Below are positions 33,376-42,469 of a stretch of DNA of 64,000 nucleotides, one piece after another. The DNA is from Oceanospirillum linum. Its GTDB lineage: Bacteria > Pseudomonadota > Gammaproteobacteria > Pseudomonadales > Halomonadaceae. Position 1 is the first letter of the stretch; each line of letters begins with the position of its first letter. Made by a program: the position numbers and the translations under genes. Location: the NCBI RefSeq assembly GCF_900182785.1, contig NZ_FXTS01000004.1:1-64000 (forward strand), given 5' to 3'. Below the pieces are notes generated by a model that had not been told where the DNA came from, made no database searches, and worked only from the letters and a program-made list of their open reading frames with translations.

Positions 33376-35166
33376 TCATCTTGCACCAGAAGCATACTCT
33401 TCTGATTCTGAGAACAGGTTTACAACAGACCCCGCCAGCTGAGCAACCAGACTGTTGCCTTTGGCATGTTTAGCTTCGTGCTTAATATGACTAAGTTGTC
33501 CGGCAACTTCTTTAGCGGAACTAAAGTCTGCTGAATCTGAATCAATCGCAGCAACGGAGATACTCATCAGGTCAAAAAACCGCTTTTCACCAAAGCGGTC
33601 CTCTGCCCAGATACCACCATCACGCAAATGCTCAGCGCTGTAAAAGTTAAGGCGATGCTGGCTGAACTCATTTAAGATTGCCTGAACATGACGCTGCCAA
33701 TCAGGGCTTTTGAAAATAACAACATAATCATCTCCCCCCACATGACCGACAAAATCACGCTGCAAATGACAGTGTTTTTTCAGAAGCAGAGACACATTAA
33801 GTAAGATCTCATCACCTTTAGCGTAACCATATTGATCGTTGTAAGCCTTGAAGTTGTCCAGATCGAAATAGCAGACCACAAAAGATGCCTGACTCTCAAT
33901 TAACTGATCGATCCTTTCCTGAATCAGCACATTACCCGGGAGCCCGGTCAGAGGGTTTGAGCTCTGAGCACTCTTCAGCTGCATCTCTGTGATCTCTTTC
34001 AGCAGGTCAATGACCTGCCCAACACCGTAGTAATAGTTATTTCGGGTGATAATAAAGTCTTCTTCAAGCTGGTGACGGTTTCTTTGTGTCACCTGCTGGC
34101 TAACCGTTTCTAAGCGCATATGGTGTTCAACCGACATAAACTCCTGATCCAGAATCTGACTGACCGGTTTCTTACTGTACAGGTCACGACCAAAAGCTTT
34201 ACTGAGTTTCTGCAGCAACCGTGAACGCATAATGATCCCCACTGGCACCCCGGCAGATACCACAGGAACAGAGAACCAATGTTCATTCTGCTCGAAGATA
34301 TCCACGACATCCTCCACCAAGGTTTCAGGGGTCACCGGTGGAATATCAAGCTTTAAACGACCAATATGTCCATCGTCCTTGCACATTTCTCTGCTCTCCT
34401 TGCTTTGCTTCAGGACCACCCTGGCTGGCCGGGAAACACTCCTGACCGGCCGGGGATGCGGCCGGGCAAAGTAGTAGCCCTGAAAGAAATCAACACCAAT
34501 ATCGGTAAGAGTCTCAAACTCCTGGCGAGTCTCGATACCTTCTGCCACAACCTGGCTACCCACAGCACGGGCAATCTCAAGTATGGAACGCACGAAATCC
34601 CTTTTCACCTTGTCACGCTCAATACCGGAAACAAAATGCCGGTCGATTTTCACATATTCAGGTTGCAGCTCAGACCAGAGACGAAGGCTGGAGTAGCCAG
34701 CCCCCAGATCATCCAAGGCGATGGAAAAGCCCTCTCCCTGATAGTGGCGAACAGCGCAACACATTAACTCATAGTCATGGGTCGGAGAGTGTTCGGTAAT
34801 TTCAATAACAACCTGATCCGGTTGCAAACCATAGTTATTCAGAAGGTCTAATGTTAAGCCTTTGTGGTGGTCCGCCTGCAAAAGCGTTTCAGGCGTCACA
34901 TTCAGAAAAAGTTTTCCGGGAAGCTGCTGGCGGGTAAAGTTTTCAATGGCCCGGCGCCGACAGATACTTTCCAAAGCGAAGAGCTGGTGCTGCTGCTTGG
35001 CTTCCTCAAAAAGACGTACCGGGCTACAAAGATAGCTGTCAGAAGGGCCGCGGCTCAGGGCTTCATAGGCAAAAACAGATTCGCCACGGGCGCCAATGAT
35101 AGGCTGGAAAAGTGTGTTGATAGTCTGGCTCGCAATAATCTCGGTCAGCTCGGAAGTATGGGGCAT
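33376..35166 (-). CDS. EAL-CBS-GGDEF protein
   Basis: Soluble cyclic-di-GMP protein of 596 residues with domains in the order EAL (about 10-245), a pair of CBS motifs (about 270-390) and GGDEF (about 415-575), the reverse of the common GGDEF-EAL order. The EAL domain keeps the catalytic set: YEALSRGP (E35), LNVTPE, EITEHS, DDLGAGYSSL, KIDRHFV, AEGIE and FFQGYYFARP. The GGDEF motif reads GGDDY at 477-481, a conservative variant. CBS pairs usually bind adenosyl nucleotides, so nucleotide control of turnover is plausible. No membrane segment. It lies 248 bp downstream of rpoS, beyond the rpoS terminator. Phosphodiesterase activity looks more likely than cyclase activity. Confidence 0.9.
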   Translation of the reverse strand: MPHTSELTEIIASQTINTLFQPIIGARGESVFAYEALSRGPSDSYLCSPVRLFEEAKQQHQLFALESICRRRAIENFTRQQLPGKLFLNVTPETLLQADHHKGLTLDLLNNYGLQPDQVVIEITEHSPTHDYELMCCAVRHYQGEGFSIALDDLGAGYSSLRLWSELQPEYVKIDRHFVSGIERDKVKRDFVRSILEIARAVGSQVVAEGIETRQEFETLTDIGVDFFQGYYFARPHPRPVRSVSRPARVVLKQSKESREMCKDDGHIGRLKLDIPPVTPETLVEDVVDIFEQNEHWFSVPVVSAGVPVGIIMRSRLLQKLSKAFGRDLYSKKPVSQILDQEFMSVEHHMRLETVSQQVTQRNRHQLEEDFIITRNNYYYGVGQVIDLLKEITEMQLKSAQSSNPLTGLPGNVLIQERIDQLIESQASFVVCYFDLDNFKAYNDQYGYAKGDEILLNVSLLLKKHCHLQRDFVGHVGGDDYVVIFKSPDWQRHVQAILNEFSQHRLNFYSAEHLRDGGIWAEDRFGEKRFFDLMSISVAAIDSDSADFSSAKEVAGQLSHIKHEAKHAKGNSLVAQLAGSVVNLFSESEEYASGAR

Positions 35167-35342
35167 GGAACAGTCATCTCCGGTAAGGCGCGTGGGGTAC
35201 GCCTCTGTTTATTACAAACAATTACACCAATGAAAAATGACAGAATTGCTACAAAGTCCCGTTATCTGGGTAAATGAGATAAAAGTCAGACTCCGGTCAA
35301 TTTCCCTCCTCCTTATTTTATATTCAAAAAATCATCGCCCAC

Positions 35343-35390
35343 AAAAAAGCCATGGCGAATTTTTAGGGTTCATTTCAAGCCATGGCTTTT
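35343..35390 (-). terminator. Terminator after rpoS
   Basis: Arms AAAAGCCATGGC (35345-35356) and GCCATGGCTTTT (35379-35390) pair fully around a 22-base loop; six T follow on the minus strand. It separates rpoS from the EAL-CBS-GGDEF gene. Confidence 0.85.
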
Positions 35391-35414
35391 CTGAAAACTT
35401 AATCTGCGCATGTG

Positions 35415-36392
35415 TTAGTCGGCAAAAACTGACTCAATCGATATACCTTGTTTCTCCATCATACGGCGTAGGCGACGCAGAGCTTCAACCTGAATCTGGC
35501 GAACCCGCTCCCGCGTTAAACCGATCTCTTCCCCTACCTGTTCAAGTGTAGACGGCTCATAGCCATGCAGACCAAAACGGCGAACAACGACTTCAGACTG
35601 CTTTTCAGTGAGTTCAGATAGCCAGAGATCCATATGCTGAGTAAAATCATCTTTCTGCAGCATGCTGGCAGGATCCATATCATCAGCATCGGCGATAGTT
35701 TCCACCAGAGGCTTATCCATATCCCCACCTATGGGGTAATCCATTGATGTGACCCTTTCATTCAACCCCAGCATTTTCTCCACAGCCTCCACCGGACGAT
35801 CCAGTGCCACGGCAATATCCTCAGGCGTCGCTTCATGATCCAGTTTCTGAGTCAACTCACGGGCAGCTCTCAGATACACATTAAGCTCTTTAACCACATG
35901 AATTGGCAGCCGAATGGTCCGGGTCTGATTCATCAATCCACGCTCAATGGTCTGGCGAATCCACCAGGTCGCATAAGTGGAGAAACGAAACCCTCGCTCA
36001 GGATCAAATTTTTCTACAGCTCTGATCAGACCAAGGTTACCCTCTTCAATCAGATCCAACAGAGACAAACCCCGATTAAGATACCGGCGGGCAATCTTCA
36101 CAACCAAGCGGAGATTACTTTCAATCATCCGTCGACGCCCTGCTTCATCACCTTTGCGGGCAAGGCGACCAAAATAAACTTCTTCTTCCGGAGAAAGAAG
36201 CGGAGAGAACCCGATTTCATTGAGATATAGCTGAGTGGCATCCAGACTTTTCTCAGTTTTGTCCTCTCGCTCAAGTGCCCGTTCAAAATCAGCCTCAGCC
36301 TGTTTTTCTATCGCTAAGGTATCAGAATGATTTGCTGTATCCGTTGCTACAGCATTTTCTTCTGTTGCAAACTCATGGCTTAAAATCGTCAT
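35415..36392 (-). CDS. rpoS: RNA polymerase stationary-phase sigma factor RpoS
   Basis: Sigma-38 of 325 residues. Region 1.2 (DATQLYLNEIGFSPLLSPEEE), region 2 (NRGLSLLDLIEEGNLGLIRA; FSTYATWWIRQTIERG), region 3 (LPIHVVKELNVYLRAAREL) and the region 4 helix-turn-helix (TLEQVGEEIGLTRERVRQIQ) are all present, and the RpoS-type spacing separates it from RpoD and RpoH. The C-terminus ends ESVFAD, as usual. In most gammaproteobacteria it follows nlpD, whose coding region carries the main rpoS promoter; here the upstream 498 bp contains no nlpD. Gene order pcm-DUF368-rpoS. Confidence 0.97.
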   Translation of the reverse strand: MTILSHEFATEENAVATDTANHSDTLAIEKQAEADFERALEREDKTEKSLDATQLYLNEIGFSPLLSPEEEVYFGRLARKGDEAGRRRMIESNLRLVVKIARRYLNRGLSLLDLIEEGNLGLIRAVEKFDPERGFRFSTYATWWIRQTIERGLMNQTRTIRLPIHVVKELNVYLRAARELTQKLDHEATPEDIAVALDRPVEAVEKMLGLNERVTSMDYPIGGDMDKPLVETIADADDMDPASMLQKDDFTQHMDLWLSELTEKQSEVVVRRFGLHGYEPSTLEQVGEEIGLTRERVRQIQVEALRRLRRMMEKQGISIESVFAD

Positions 36393-36890
36393 AGCAGTAT
36401 TCCCATGTCCCGTGGTGAAGTCTTTTCGTAAAAAGCATATTCACTATTATTTTTATCAATACAGGCCTGTGACTGGGTGTTGTGACTGCTCTACTTCCGC
36501 TGTACTAATGTCTATCACAACCGACCAAATTGGCCTTTGTTTCCTTACTTGAGCATATGCGCCCGGCAGATGATGCGTTCTTATGTAATCTGCAAAGAGC
36601 AGAATACAAGATTCCCAAAAAACTCTAACCAACTGATTTATAAGCTATTATTTTTATTTGGCCAGATTCCAATGCTATATGATTTTGCAGATAATCAAGA
36701 AGAGCACCTGCAAACCCACACTTAAGACGCTATATCTTTCGCGGTAGGGCCTGCAACTGTTTTTTAAATTCTTTCAGGAAACAGTGATGAAAAATTTTCA
36801 CAGAAGAGAGGAAAGCTGCCTGAATAAATATCAAACAGCCTTGGAGATCAGTAACATACGGAAACAAACAAAACACATCAATTGATTAAT
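36393..36890. other. Gene-free leader region upstream of rpoS
   Basis: 498 bp with no minus-strand ORF and no trace of NlpD (no lipobox, LysM or peptidase M23 motif). It probably holds the rpoS promoter and a long 5' leader. A 62-codon plus-strand frame at 36537-36725 has no supporting features. The DNA is A/T-rich. No clear sigma-70 promoter can be assigned by eye. Confidence 0.6.
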
Positions 36891-37862
36891 TTATTTGTCC
36901 GCCTGCCGATAAAAAAACCAAACCAGAGCAAAGCCAAGAATCATAAGAATCAACGCCGGCACCATTTGGGAGCTCATACCGGTTAACTGCTCATAGACAG
37001 AGGGCAAAAGATTATCATGAGTAATGGGAGCAGCCCTGCCATGACTGTCAATTTTATAAGAAACCACCTGACGCCATGGCCAGATCTGAGACAGCGATCC
37101 GATCAGAACCCCAGTGAGCAGTGCAAGTGTTGTCTGATGAAAGCGATGAAGTAACCAGCTTAGGATCTGTGAGAAACCTAGAATTCCTGCAGCGCAACCA
37201 CTTACAAACCACAGCATGGTCATCAGCTCAAAGCTTTTCACTGCATGCATAACATCACCATAAACCCCCATAATCAATAACAGAAAGCTCCCGGAGATAC
37301 CCGGAAGGATCATGGCGCAGATAGCAATAGAGCCCGCCATAAAGATATGTAACGGATTACTGGTATCAAGTGTTGGCAGCAACTGGTTAACCAGTAGCAT
37401 CAGAATCACACCTGCCAATAATGCGACGGTGGTTTTCCAGCTACGATCTGTAATCTCACCATAAATAGCCAGTACAGAAGCACTTACTAAACCAAAAAAA
37501 AACGCAGACAGCAGTACAGGCTGCGCCTCCAGCAGGTAGCTGATCACATGAGCCAACAGTAAAATACTGCTGATAATACCCGCCAGAAGAGTCAGTAAGA
37601 AATTTCCATCTATTTTTTGCCAGACGGCCTTAAAACCCTCTTTACGCCAGGTCAGCAACAAGCCTGGATTAATACTGCGAACCGACTCAATCAGCTGTTC
37701 ATAGACCCCTGAAATAAAGGCAACAGTGCCTCCGGAAACCCCAGGAACAGCATCTGCTGCTCCCATAGCCATACCTTTGAAGAAAACACGAATGCCATAC
37801 TGGCGCTTTTTAACCTGCTGTTTCCGGCTACTCTCGGTCTGCAGTTGATTGGAGGTGTTCAA
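36891..37862 (-). CDS. DUF368 polyprenyl-phosphate transporter (PopT type)
   Basis: Integral membrane protein of 323 residues with about eight to nine hydrophobic segments. The DUF368 signature GAADAVPGVSGGTVAFISGV is near the N-terminus and is echoed in the second half by MILPGISGSFLLLIMGVYG, consistent with an internal inverted duplication. Members of this family (PopT of Vibrio cholerae) were reported as undecaprenyl-phosphate flippases that recycle the lipid carrier for cell-wall synthesis. A basic N-terminus (SSRKQQVKKRQYG) precedes the first segment. It lies 28 bp downstream of pcm, probably as the last gene of the surE-pcm run. Confidence 0.85.
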   Translation of the reverse strand: MNTSNQLQTESSRKQQVKKRQYGIRVFFKGMAMGAADAVPGVSGGTVAFISGVYEQLIESVRSINPGLLLTWRKEGFKAVWQKIDGNFLLTLLAGIISSILLLAHVISYLLEAQPVLLSAFFFGLVSASVLAIYGEITDRSWKTTVALLAGVILMLLVNQLLPTLDTSNPLHIFMAGSIAICAMILPGISGSFLLLIMGVYGDVMHAVKSFELMTMLWFVSGCAAGILGFSQILSWLLHRFHQTTLALLTGVLIGSLSQIWPWRQVVSYKIDSHGRAAPITHDNLLPSVYEQLTGMSSQMVPALILMILGFALVWFFYRQADK

Positions 37863-37890
37863 TCAGAGTACTCCCTATAAAATAACCAGA

Positions 37891-38589
37891 CTACACAAGC
37901 CCTTGCTGTAGTGGTACAAAATGAACCGCTGCCAATACGTCCGATGTGTGGCCTGATGCGTTTAACGTCACCCGAGTCAGGGATTGCTCTTCTCCGCTGC
38001 CAACAGGCAGCACCATAACACCCGTATCACTCAACTGCTCCAGCAGTCGAGGCGGAATAACGTCTGGAGCAGCAGTTACCAGAATAGCATCGTAGGGTGC
38101 CTGAGCTTCCCAGCCGTCATGGCCATCAGCATGATGCAACTCCAGATTATCAAGACCTAAGGCCTGAAAGCATTTTTGAGCTTTAGCCTGAAAACTGCCA
38201 ATGCGCTCAAGACTTACAACCCGCTCAAACAGGCTGGCCAGAATCGCTGACTGGTATCCGGACCCCGTACCAATCTCAAGCACCTTCCGGGGGCGCTCGG
38301 GCATCTCCAGCAACAATTCCGTCATTCTGGCCACCACCCAGGGCCGGGAGAGCGTCTGCTGATGGCCTATGGGTAAGGAGATATCTTCATATGCCCTGTG
38401 AGACAGCGCCTCATCCAGGAAAATATGCCGAGGCATACGTGACATCAGAGCTAATAGCTCTTCATGCTTGATCCCCTGCTCACGTAAGCGGTTTACCATA
38501 CGATTTCGGGTTCTCTGGGAGGTCATCCCGATACCCTGAAGATTCCATGATCCGCCGGTATGACCCTCGGCCACTCTATAATCAGCCAT
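37891..38589 (-). CDS. pcm: Protein-L-isoaspartate O-methyltransferase
   Basis: Repairs isoaspartyl damage in proteins using SAM. The motifs VLEIGTGSGYQSAIL (SAM motif I), the pre-I stretch ISLPIGHQQTLSRPWVVARM and AILVTAAPDVIP are diagnostic. The ATG at 38589 is preferred to a TTG one codon earlier; GGAG sits just upstream within the surE stop region, 9 bp after surE ends. The product is 232 residues, with a short N-terminal extension of about 20 residues (GHTGGSWNLQGIGM) relative to the E. coli enzyme (208). Confidence 0.95.
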   Translation of the reverse strand: MADYRVAEGHTGGSWNLQGIGMTSQRTRNRMVNRLREQGIKHEELLALMSRMPRHIFLDEALSHRAYEDISLPIGHQQTLSRPWVVARMTELLLEMPERPRKVLEIGTGSGYQSAILASLFERVVSLERIGSFQAKAQKCFQALGLDNLELHHADGHDGWEAQAPYDAILVTAAPDVIPPRLLEQLSDTGVMVLPVGSGEEQSLTRVTLNASGHTSDVLAAVHFVPLQQGLV

Positions 38590-38598
38590 CAATGCTCC

Positions 38599-39369
38599 TC
38601 AGTCTGCCACCAGCTCAGTTGCTGAGCTGACGGATGAAAGCCAGCTCGCCAGATTCTTTCTGGCACGATCCTGAGTCAGATCCACGTGTAAAGGCGTAAT
38701 ACTGATATACCCTTCAGCGACTGCATAAAAATCAGTATCGGGCCCGGCATCACGGGTGCCACCGGCAGCAGGAATCCAGTACCTCTGTCTGCCTCTTGGG
38801 TCACAAACGGGCACAGGCTCACCAGCAGGATGGCGCTTTCCCAAACGGGTCAGACGAATACCCTTAACCTGATCATAGGGGAGATCAGGTACGTTAATAT
38901 TAAGGATACTCCCCTCCGGTAAATCCAGCGTGTAGTAACCGCCTAATAACCGGGCAACAAATTCTGCCGCCGTTGCGAAGTATTTTTTTCCAGCCAGAGA
39001 AACGGCTATAGAGGGCACCCCCAGAAAACGGCCCTCCGTTGCAGCAGCTACAGTGCCGGAATAAAGCACATCATCACCCAGGTTTGCACCGTGATTAATG
39101 CCAGCAATAACCAGGTCGGCCTCAGACTGAAACAGTTGCGACAATCCCATATAGACACAATCCGTTGGTGTACCATCAATGCTGTGAAATCCACTTTCCA
39201 TCGTCTCCGGGCAAAGAGGGTGGCTCAGGGTCAGTGAATTACTGGCACCGCTGCGATCACGGTCCGGTGCAACAACGGTAACCTTCTCAACATCGTGCTG
39301 CAGACGTTCTGCCAAAACCCGCAGGCCTTCAGCACGAACACCATCATCATTTGATAGCAGTAACTTCAT
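38599..39369 (-). CDS. surE: 5'/3'-nucleotidase SurE
   Basis: Metal-dependent nucleotidase/polyphosphatase of 256 residues. It begins MKLLLSNDDGVRAEGL with the metal-binding N7, D8, D9; RDRSGASNSLTL, INHGANLGDDVLYSGTVAAA and GTPTDCVYMGL are typical. It is close upstream of pcm, as in most gammaproteobacteria, and 88 bp downstream of truD. Confidence 0.97.
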   Translation of the reverse strand: MKLLLSNDDGVRAEGLRVLAERLQHDVEKVTVVAPDRDRSGASNSLTLSHPLCPETMESGFHSIDGTPTDCVYMGLSQLFQSEADLVIAGINHGANLGDDVLYSGTVAAATEGRFLGVPSIAVSLAGKKYFATAAEFVARLLGGYYTLDLPEGSILNINVPDLPYDQVKGIRLTRLGKRHPAGEPVPVCDPRGRQRYWIPAAGGTRDAGPDTDFYAVAEGYISITPLHVDLTQDRARKNLASWLSSVSSATELVAD

Positions 39370-39457
39370 TAGGTTATAGACCTCATCTGTGTACCGTTCT
39401 TTTTCAACACGGTACTGTCATTATACGGGGGTTACCTTAATCATTTTCAGATCAGAC

Positions 39458-40600
39458 TCAGCGATCCTCTGCTTCTGTAAAATGGCTATCCCAGCGTGCC
39501 ACTTCACGTAACATAGATGTTGCAAAGGTGCCCACCGGCAATAAAAAGCTCAGGAGCAGATCTGTTTGTCCCACTTCACGCTCGGTTTCCCAGTCCCAGT
39601 GCAGCTGCTCAGGTATCAGTCGCAGAGCTCGTCGCTCAGGGCTCAAGCCGGCACTTTCAATACCTTCTGCCAGAGCGGTATAGCGTCCGGCCACGTCTGC
39701 TTCAAGCTTACGGGCTACGGCTGTCACTTTCGGCTCTCCTGCTCCCCAAAGAGGGCCTGTCGGATGAATAACCCCATCCTGAAGCCGCTGCTGAATATCT
39801 GCATCACCAGGCTCAATCGCAAACTGGCTGCGACTACCCGAGAAAGTTGCCACATCACCTTCAAGCCAGGTTTGCCAGTTATTCTGTTCAATACGCTCAG
39901 CCAGTATTCGGTTAAATAACCAACTACGCAGGGCAGACAACATCATGGCGTGACCATCTTTATCACGTTTACTGAGTTTCAGAGGCTGTCCGGCTTCCAC
40001 CCGGGCAACGGCTTTAGTCAGATTGTTCCCATTTCGGCCAAAACGCTGTTCGCCAAAATAATTCGGTACGCCCTGGGTGGCAATTTTATCCAGCAGGCTT
40101 TCTGCCGTTTGCTGATCCCCTCTGAAGCCTCTCAAACGAATTGAAAATTTGTTAGCCCGATGAACGCCTCGCTTGAGTTTTTTGCGGTGACGGATCGCCT
40201 TAAGAATCTCAACGCCCTCAACACAGAATGCGCTCCAGTCCGGTGATTCCAGCCCTGGAATGTGCACACTGAACCATTGCAGTGTCACCGCATGACGGTC
40301 TTTCATACCGGAATAAGAAACTGCGTTAAAACCAACATTGGCAAAGCGCGCCAGCTGACGGGCAACCCAGTCCGTATTATTGCCACGCTTGCGAATCCAG
40401 AGAAAGTGGTGCTCCCCTTCGCCTTCTGGCTCGAAGCCCAGAATCTCCTCCACCTGAAAATCTTCAGGCTCTGCGCGGAGCTGTGCTGTTGCTACAGGAC
40501 CACCCCAGGCATAGGGAAACTCAAGTGATAACGGACACTTCAAAGTATCATCGTTGTAAAGATTACTTTCATTTGCTGATACGGGCACAGATTCAGACAT
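39458..40600 (-). CDS. truD: tRNA pseudouridine(13) synthase TruD
   Basis: Converts U13 of tRNA(Glu) to pseudouridine. RAEPEDFQVEEILGFEPEGEG near the N-terminus (in outline EDFQVEEILGF), the catalytic motif SYSGMKDRHAVTLQWF with Asp 101, and VPNYFGEQRFGRNGNN are family signatures. At 380 residues it is near the usual 350-370, with an N-terminal extension of about 25 residues that may indicate a later true start, although no better one is obvious. Order ispF-truD-surE matches other gammaproteobacteria. Confidence 0.95.
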   Translation of the reverse strand: MSESVPVSANESNLYNDDTLKCPLSLEFPYAWGGPVATAQLRAEPEDFQVEEILGFEPEGEGEHHFLWIRKRGNNTDWVARQLARFANVGFNAVSYSGMKDRHAVTLQWFSVHIPGLESPDWSAFCVEGVEILKAIRHRKKLKRGVHRANKFSIRLRGFRGDQQTAESLLDKIATQGVPNYFGEQRFGRNGNNLTKAVARVEAGQPLKLSKRDKDGHAMMLSALRSWLFNRILAERIEQNNWQTWLEGDVATFSGSRSQFAIEPGDADIQQRLQDGVIHPTGPLWGAGEPKVTAVARKLEADVAGRYTALAEGIESAGLSPERRALRLIPEQLHWDWETEREVGQTDLLLSFLLPVGTFATSMLREVARWDSHFTEAEDR

Positions 40601-40680
40601 TCAGGAAGTTCCAGTTAACAAGTTCACAATATTACAGTGGCATAAAGCAGTTTTCCGACAGAGTCTGGCCAGAAAAGCTA

Positions 40681-41157
40681 TTAACCAACAGGCTGTAAAA
40701 GCACCACCGCATGGGCTGAAATACCCTCTTTGCGGCCGGTGAAGCCAAGCTTTTCTGTCGTCGTTGCTTTAACATTGACTGCCGATATATCAACATTCAG
40801 ATCCTCGGCCAGATTCTTACGCATCACTGCAATATGCGGGGCCATCTTAGGGGCCTGGGCCACGAGAGTACTATCGATATTTCCGACAACCCAGCCTTCC
40901 CGATGAAGTAGCTTCATAACATGACGCAATAAATCACGGCTATCAGCCCCTTCAAACTCAGGGTCAGTATCCGGAAAGTGTTTACCGATATCCCCCAGGC
41001 CTGCAGCGCCCAAAAGTGCATCACACAGAGCATGGATCAGAACATCGCCATCAGAATGCGCCAGCAGCCCCTGTTCATACGGAATGCTCACCCCACCTAA
41101 AACAACATGATCTCCGGGGCCAAACTTATGTACATCAAAACCATGACCGACTCGCAT
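40681..41157 (-). CDS. ispF: 2-C-methyl-D-erythritol 2,4-cyclodiphosphate synthase
   Basis: Fifth enzyme of the MEP isoprenoid pathway. It starts MRVGHGFDVHKFGPGDHV with the zinc ligands D8 and H10, followed by GLLAHSDGDVLIHALCDALLGA (third ligand His) and the C-terminal TTTEKLGFTGRKEGISAHAV. The length, 158 residues, is exact for the family. It lies 29 bp after ispD, the usual neighbour. Confidence 0.98.
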   Translation of the reverse strand: MRVGHGFDVHKFGPGDHVVLGGVSIPYEQGLLAHSDGDVLIHALCDALLGAAGLGDIGKHFPDTDPEFEGADSRDLLRHVMKLLHREGWVVGNIDSTLVAQAPKMAPHIAVMRKNLAEDLNVDISAVNVKATTTEKLGFTGRKEGISAHAVVLLQPVG

Positions 41158-41186
41158 GATCTCTCCTTGGATGAATAAAAATAAAA

Positions 41187-41933
41187 CTACAGAGCTGATC
41201 CGGTCTTATCAGCTTCGCTCTGCTCCTGCTGAGCCCGGATAAAGAGTTCGGCAAAAGCCAGATCATCAGGGTGGGTTACCTTGATATTATCTCTGTGACC
41301 GGCAATCAGTTGAGGACAAAATCCAAGCCACTCCAGCGCAGAAGCTTCGTCAGTAATCGTTGCGCCCGCAGCCAGGCCTTCTTCCAATGCCTGATACAGC
41401 CTGCCAAAGCGGAACATCTGAGGAGTCAGTGCGTGCCAGAGTGCGGTGCGGTCAACGGTTTCAGAAATAGAACCATCCGGATGACTCCGTTTCATGGTAT
41501 CCGCTACTGGCAACGCAAGAATGCCACCAATATCAGAGTCGTTAAGACCCATCACTAAATCTGTAATATCACTTGGCCGCACACAAGGACGAGCTACATC
41601 GTGTACCAAGACCCAATCATCTTCAGAAGCTTGACTGGCAATCATTTTCAGGCCGTTGAGCACAGAATCTGCCCGTTCTTTACCACCGGATACTTCACGC
41701 AGAGTAATACCTTCCGGCCGTTGAACTGATGGCCAGTATGGATCTTCCGGGTTGAGGCAGATCACAAACTCGGCATAGGGTAAAGCGATCGCCAGGCGCT
41801 CAAGGGTATGTTCGATAATAGGCCGACCGTTTAAGAGCAGGTACTGTTTAGAGCGATCCGCCTGCATTCGGGAACCTACACCCGCAGCCGGAATGATCAG
41901 CCACATTTTAGTCGCCACTTCAGGCTCAGTCAT
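41187..41933 (-). CDS. ispD: 2-C-methyl-D-erythritol 4-phosphate cytidylyltransferase
   Basis: Third enzyme of the MEP pathway. The nucleotide-binding motif WLIIPAAGVGSRMQADRSKQYL, GGKERADSVLNGL and DWVLVHDVARPCVRP identify it. The start is uncertain: a GTG at 41957, the ATG at 41933 and an ATG at 41906 (just before WLIIPAAG) are all in frame and none has a strong ribosome site; the ATG at 41933 is the compromise. It is followed by ispF and preceded by ftsB. Confidence 0.95.
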   Translation of the reverse strand: MTEPEVATKMWLIIPAAGVGSRMQADRSKQYLLLNGRPIIEHTLERLAIALPYAEFVICLNPEDPYWPSVQRPEGITLREVSGGKERADSVLNGLKMIASQASEDDWVLVHDVARPCVRPSDITDLVMGLNDSDIGGILALPVADTMKRSHPDGSISETVDRTALWHALTPQMFRFGRLYQALEEGLAAGATITDEASALEWLGFCPQLIAGHRDNIKVTHPDDLAFAELFIRAQQEQSEADKTGSAL

Positions 41934-41975
41934 GATGTATTCTGTCTCTGTCTGCACTCACTGAGTAATCGCTTC

Positions 41976-42299
41976 CTACTGACTCAATCCAGCAGCCGGA
42001 GAAACTGCCTTAAGGCTCTGTTCGGGCTCATCGATTAGCAGAAAGAAGGTTTCATTGGGACGAACCATGCCCAATTCATAACGCGCCCGCTCTTCAATAG
42101 CATCAAGACCACGGCGAAGATCAGCAACTTCGGCTGCTAACGCTTCATTTCGCTTAGCCAGATCAGCATTTTCCAGCTTACGGGTTTCGATTCGGCTCTC
42201 CAGTTGCCAGGTTTCCGGCAAACTGCTTTCACCAAACCATAGGCGAACCTGCAAGAGAAGAATCAGTACAACCAAAATTAAATTCAGAAAACGAAACAT
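41976..42299 (-). CDS. ftsB: Cell division protein FtsB
   Basis: Small bitopic divisome protein that pairs with FtsL and FtsQ. From the ATG at 42299 (MFRFLNLILVVLILLLQVRLW) it has one membrane segment (about 4-20), a coiled coil (IETRKLENADLAKRNEALAAEVADLRR in outline) and the conserved ERARYELGMVRPNETFF. The product is 107 residues, right for the family; the open frame begins 14 codons earlier with no membrane-protein logic. It lies between eno and ispD, the standard place. Confidence 0.95.
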   Translation of the reverse strand: MFRFLNLILVVLILLLQVRLWFGESSLPETWQLESRIETRKLENADLAKRNEALAAEVADLRRGLDAIEERARYELGMVRPNETFFLLIDEPEQSLKAVSPAAGLSQ

Positions 42300-42395
42300 G
42301 GTTTCGATCAGTGTCCCGATAGTTAGCCATCGAACCCGCAAGATACAAAAGCGCAGGCCGTTGAGAAAACAGGCATTATGAGTGAAAAAGCAGTG

Positions 42396-42424
42396 ACAAA
42401 AAAGGGGAACCCGCAGGCTCCCCT
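42396..42424 (-). terminator. Terminator after eno
   Basis: On the minus strand AGGGGA and TCCCCT (42403-42408 and 42419-42424) form a stem with a 10-base loop and are followed by six or more T. It separates eno from ftsB. Confidence 0.85.
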
Positions 42425-42469
42425 CTTTTTATCGGCCCCGAAAGACCCATATCAGATCCGGTCAGTGAA

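Noticed and set aside
36537..36725. 62-codon plus-strand frame upstream of rpoS
   Set aside because: No ribosome site, no conserved feature, and composition like the A/T-rich gap around it.
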